Shown here in pieces: positions 63,623 through 64,000 of a DNA stretch of 64,000 nt. Where the stretch lies: contig NZ_BMDJ01000013.1 of NCBI RefSeq assembly GCF_014635725.1, forward strand, positions 1 to 64,000, read 5' to 3'. Under the pieces are notes generated by a model. It made no database searches and was not told the DNA's origin. It worked only from the letters and a program-made list of their open reading frames with translations. The translations under genes and the position numbers were made by a program. Within the stretch, counting starts at the first letter, position 1, and each line of letters starts with the position of its first letter. Origin of the DNA: Pedobacter mendelii. Lineage in GTDB: Bacteria; Bacteroidota; Bacteroidia; Sphingobacteriales; Sphingobacteriaceae.

Positions 63623-63745
63623 TATAAGCTAATATTTAACACGCTCGCTATGCTGGATTTATTTTAGCATATTAGTTAGAGATATCCTGAAATAAATTCA
63701 GGGTGATAGCCATACTTTAAAAAGCCGCTATAGGGGTTTAGGTTT

Positions 63746-64000
63746 ATGAAACACGAAGAAGCATTTTATATAGGATACATTACCAAAACAAAAGGTTTAA
63801 AAGGCGAGGTACAGGTTTTTTTCGAATTTGAGGAATATGAGCAACTGGAAATGGATATTGTTTTTGCTGATATCAATGGTAAATTAGTTCCATATTTTAT
63901 TGCAAGCCATAAGATTTACCCTAATAAAACGGGTTTATTTTATTTTGATGATGCAGATCATATTGATAAAGTACAGCCTCTTTTAAAGAAAAAGCTTTAT
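63746..64000 (+). CDS. rimM: Ribosome maturation factor RimM (cut by the window end)
   Basis: The first 85 codons are present: MKHEEAFYIGYITKTKGLKG is the N-terminal RimM domain with the IGxxxKTxGLKGE signature, followed by VFFEFEEYEQL and SHKIYPNKTGLFYFDDADH. RimM assists 30S head assembly and binds S19. No stop before the window ends. Order rpsP-rimM is widely conserved. Confidence 0.93.
   Translation, partial: MKHEEAFYIGYITKTKGLKGEVQVFFEFEEYEQLEMDIVFADINGKLVPYFIASHKIYPNKTGLFYFDDADHIDKVQPLLKKKLY

Noticed and set aside
1-64000. CRISPR array, intact insertion sequence, prophage, toxin-antitoxin or defence island
   Set aside because: No regularly spaced repeats, transposase, integrase or nuclease/helicase combinations of those systems were seen.

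Overview
The window is AT-rich chromosomal DNA from a member of the phylum Bacteroidota, most probably family Sphingobacteriaceae (Pedobacter-like). The genus is inferred from overall gene content and protein style; the phylum is well supported. It has four SusC/SusD pairs, a gliding-motility lipoprotein GldH, a RicT-type PSP1 protein, an S16 protein with a long acidic tail, promoters of the Bacteroidota type (TTTG, 19-21 bp, TAnnTTTG), and almost no Shine-Dalgarno sequences.

Layout. 1-620: three tandem minus-strand promoters firing out of the left edge, probably feeding an rRNA operon just outside the window. 620-3600: a small accessory stretch with a secreted trypsin-like protease, tRNA-Arg(CCT), a broken response regulator, a degenerate cold-shock-like protein and a deleted azoreductase. 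3600-7110: metG, and divergently an LD-carboxypeptidase plus a DoxX membrane protein. 7120-29335: a 22-kb block, all on the minus strand, of four SusC/SusD outer-membrane uptake loci (A to D from left to right), with a DUF1735 lipoprotein in locus C and two copies of an unrecognised secreted protein family lying between loci. No glycosidase, sulfatase, ECF sigma or hybrid sensor is present, but an M14 metallopeptidase follows. 32160-36540: murF, then convergent holB-ricT-gldH. 36700-47000: an outer-membrane barrel protein, ruvX and an O-methyltransferase, two tandem GH73/LysM peptidoglycan hydrolases, a CarboxypepD_reg protein overlapping a small membrane zincin-like protein, DUF3078 and DUF5916 barrel proteins. 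47500-64000: mostly housekeeping genes: ffh, comM/yifB, a TPR protein, a FabH-like ketosynthase, a LUD protein, ftsH, rsfS, birA, a split DsbD system, pfkA, a YbjQ protein, a 5'-deoxyribonucleotidase, rpsP and the start of rimM.

How the parts work together. Cell-envelope maintenance dominates: peptidoglycan synthesis and turnover (murF, LD-carboxypeptidase, two GH73 enzymes), membrane proteostasis (ffh, ftsH), periplasmic thiol chemistry (DsbD) and outer-membrane nutrient uptake (SusCD, M14 peptidase). The least ordinary observations are regulatory. Three of the four susC genes share a promoter of the form TTTG-N20-TAnnTTAG. All four susC genes keep nearly the same first 27 coding nucleotides. 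A FabH-like gene has a 22-bp operator-like palindrome directly before its start. A small lipoprotein gene has a sigma-54-like promoter. I did not find a CRISPR array, an intact insertion sequence, a prophage, or a clearly new multi-gene defence system.
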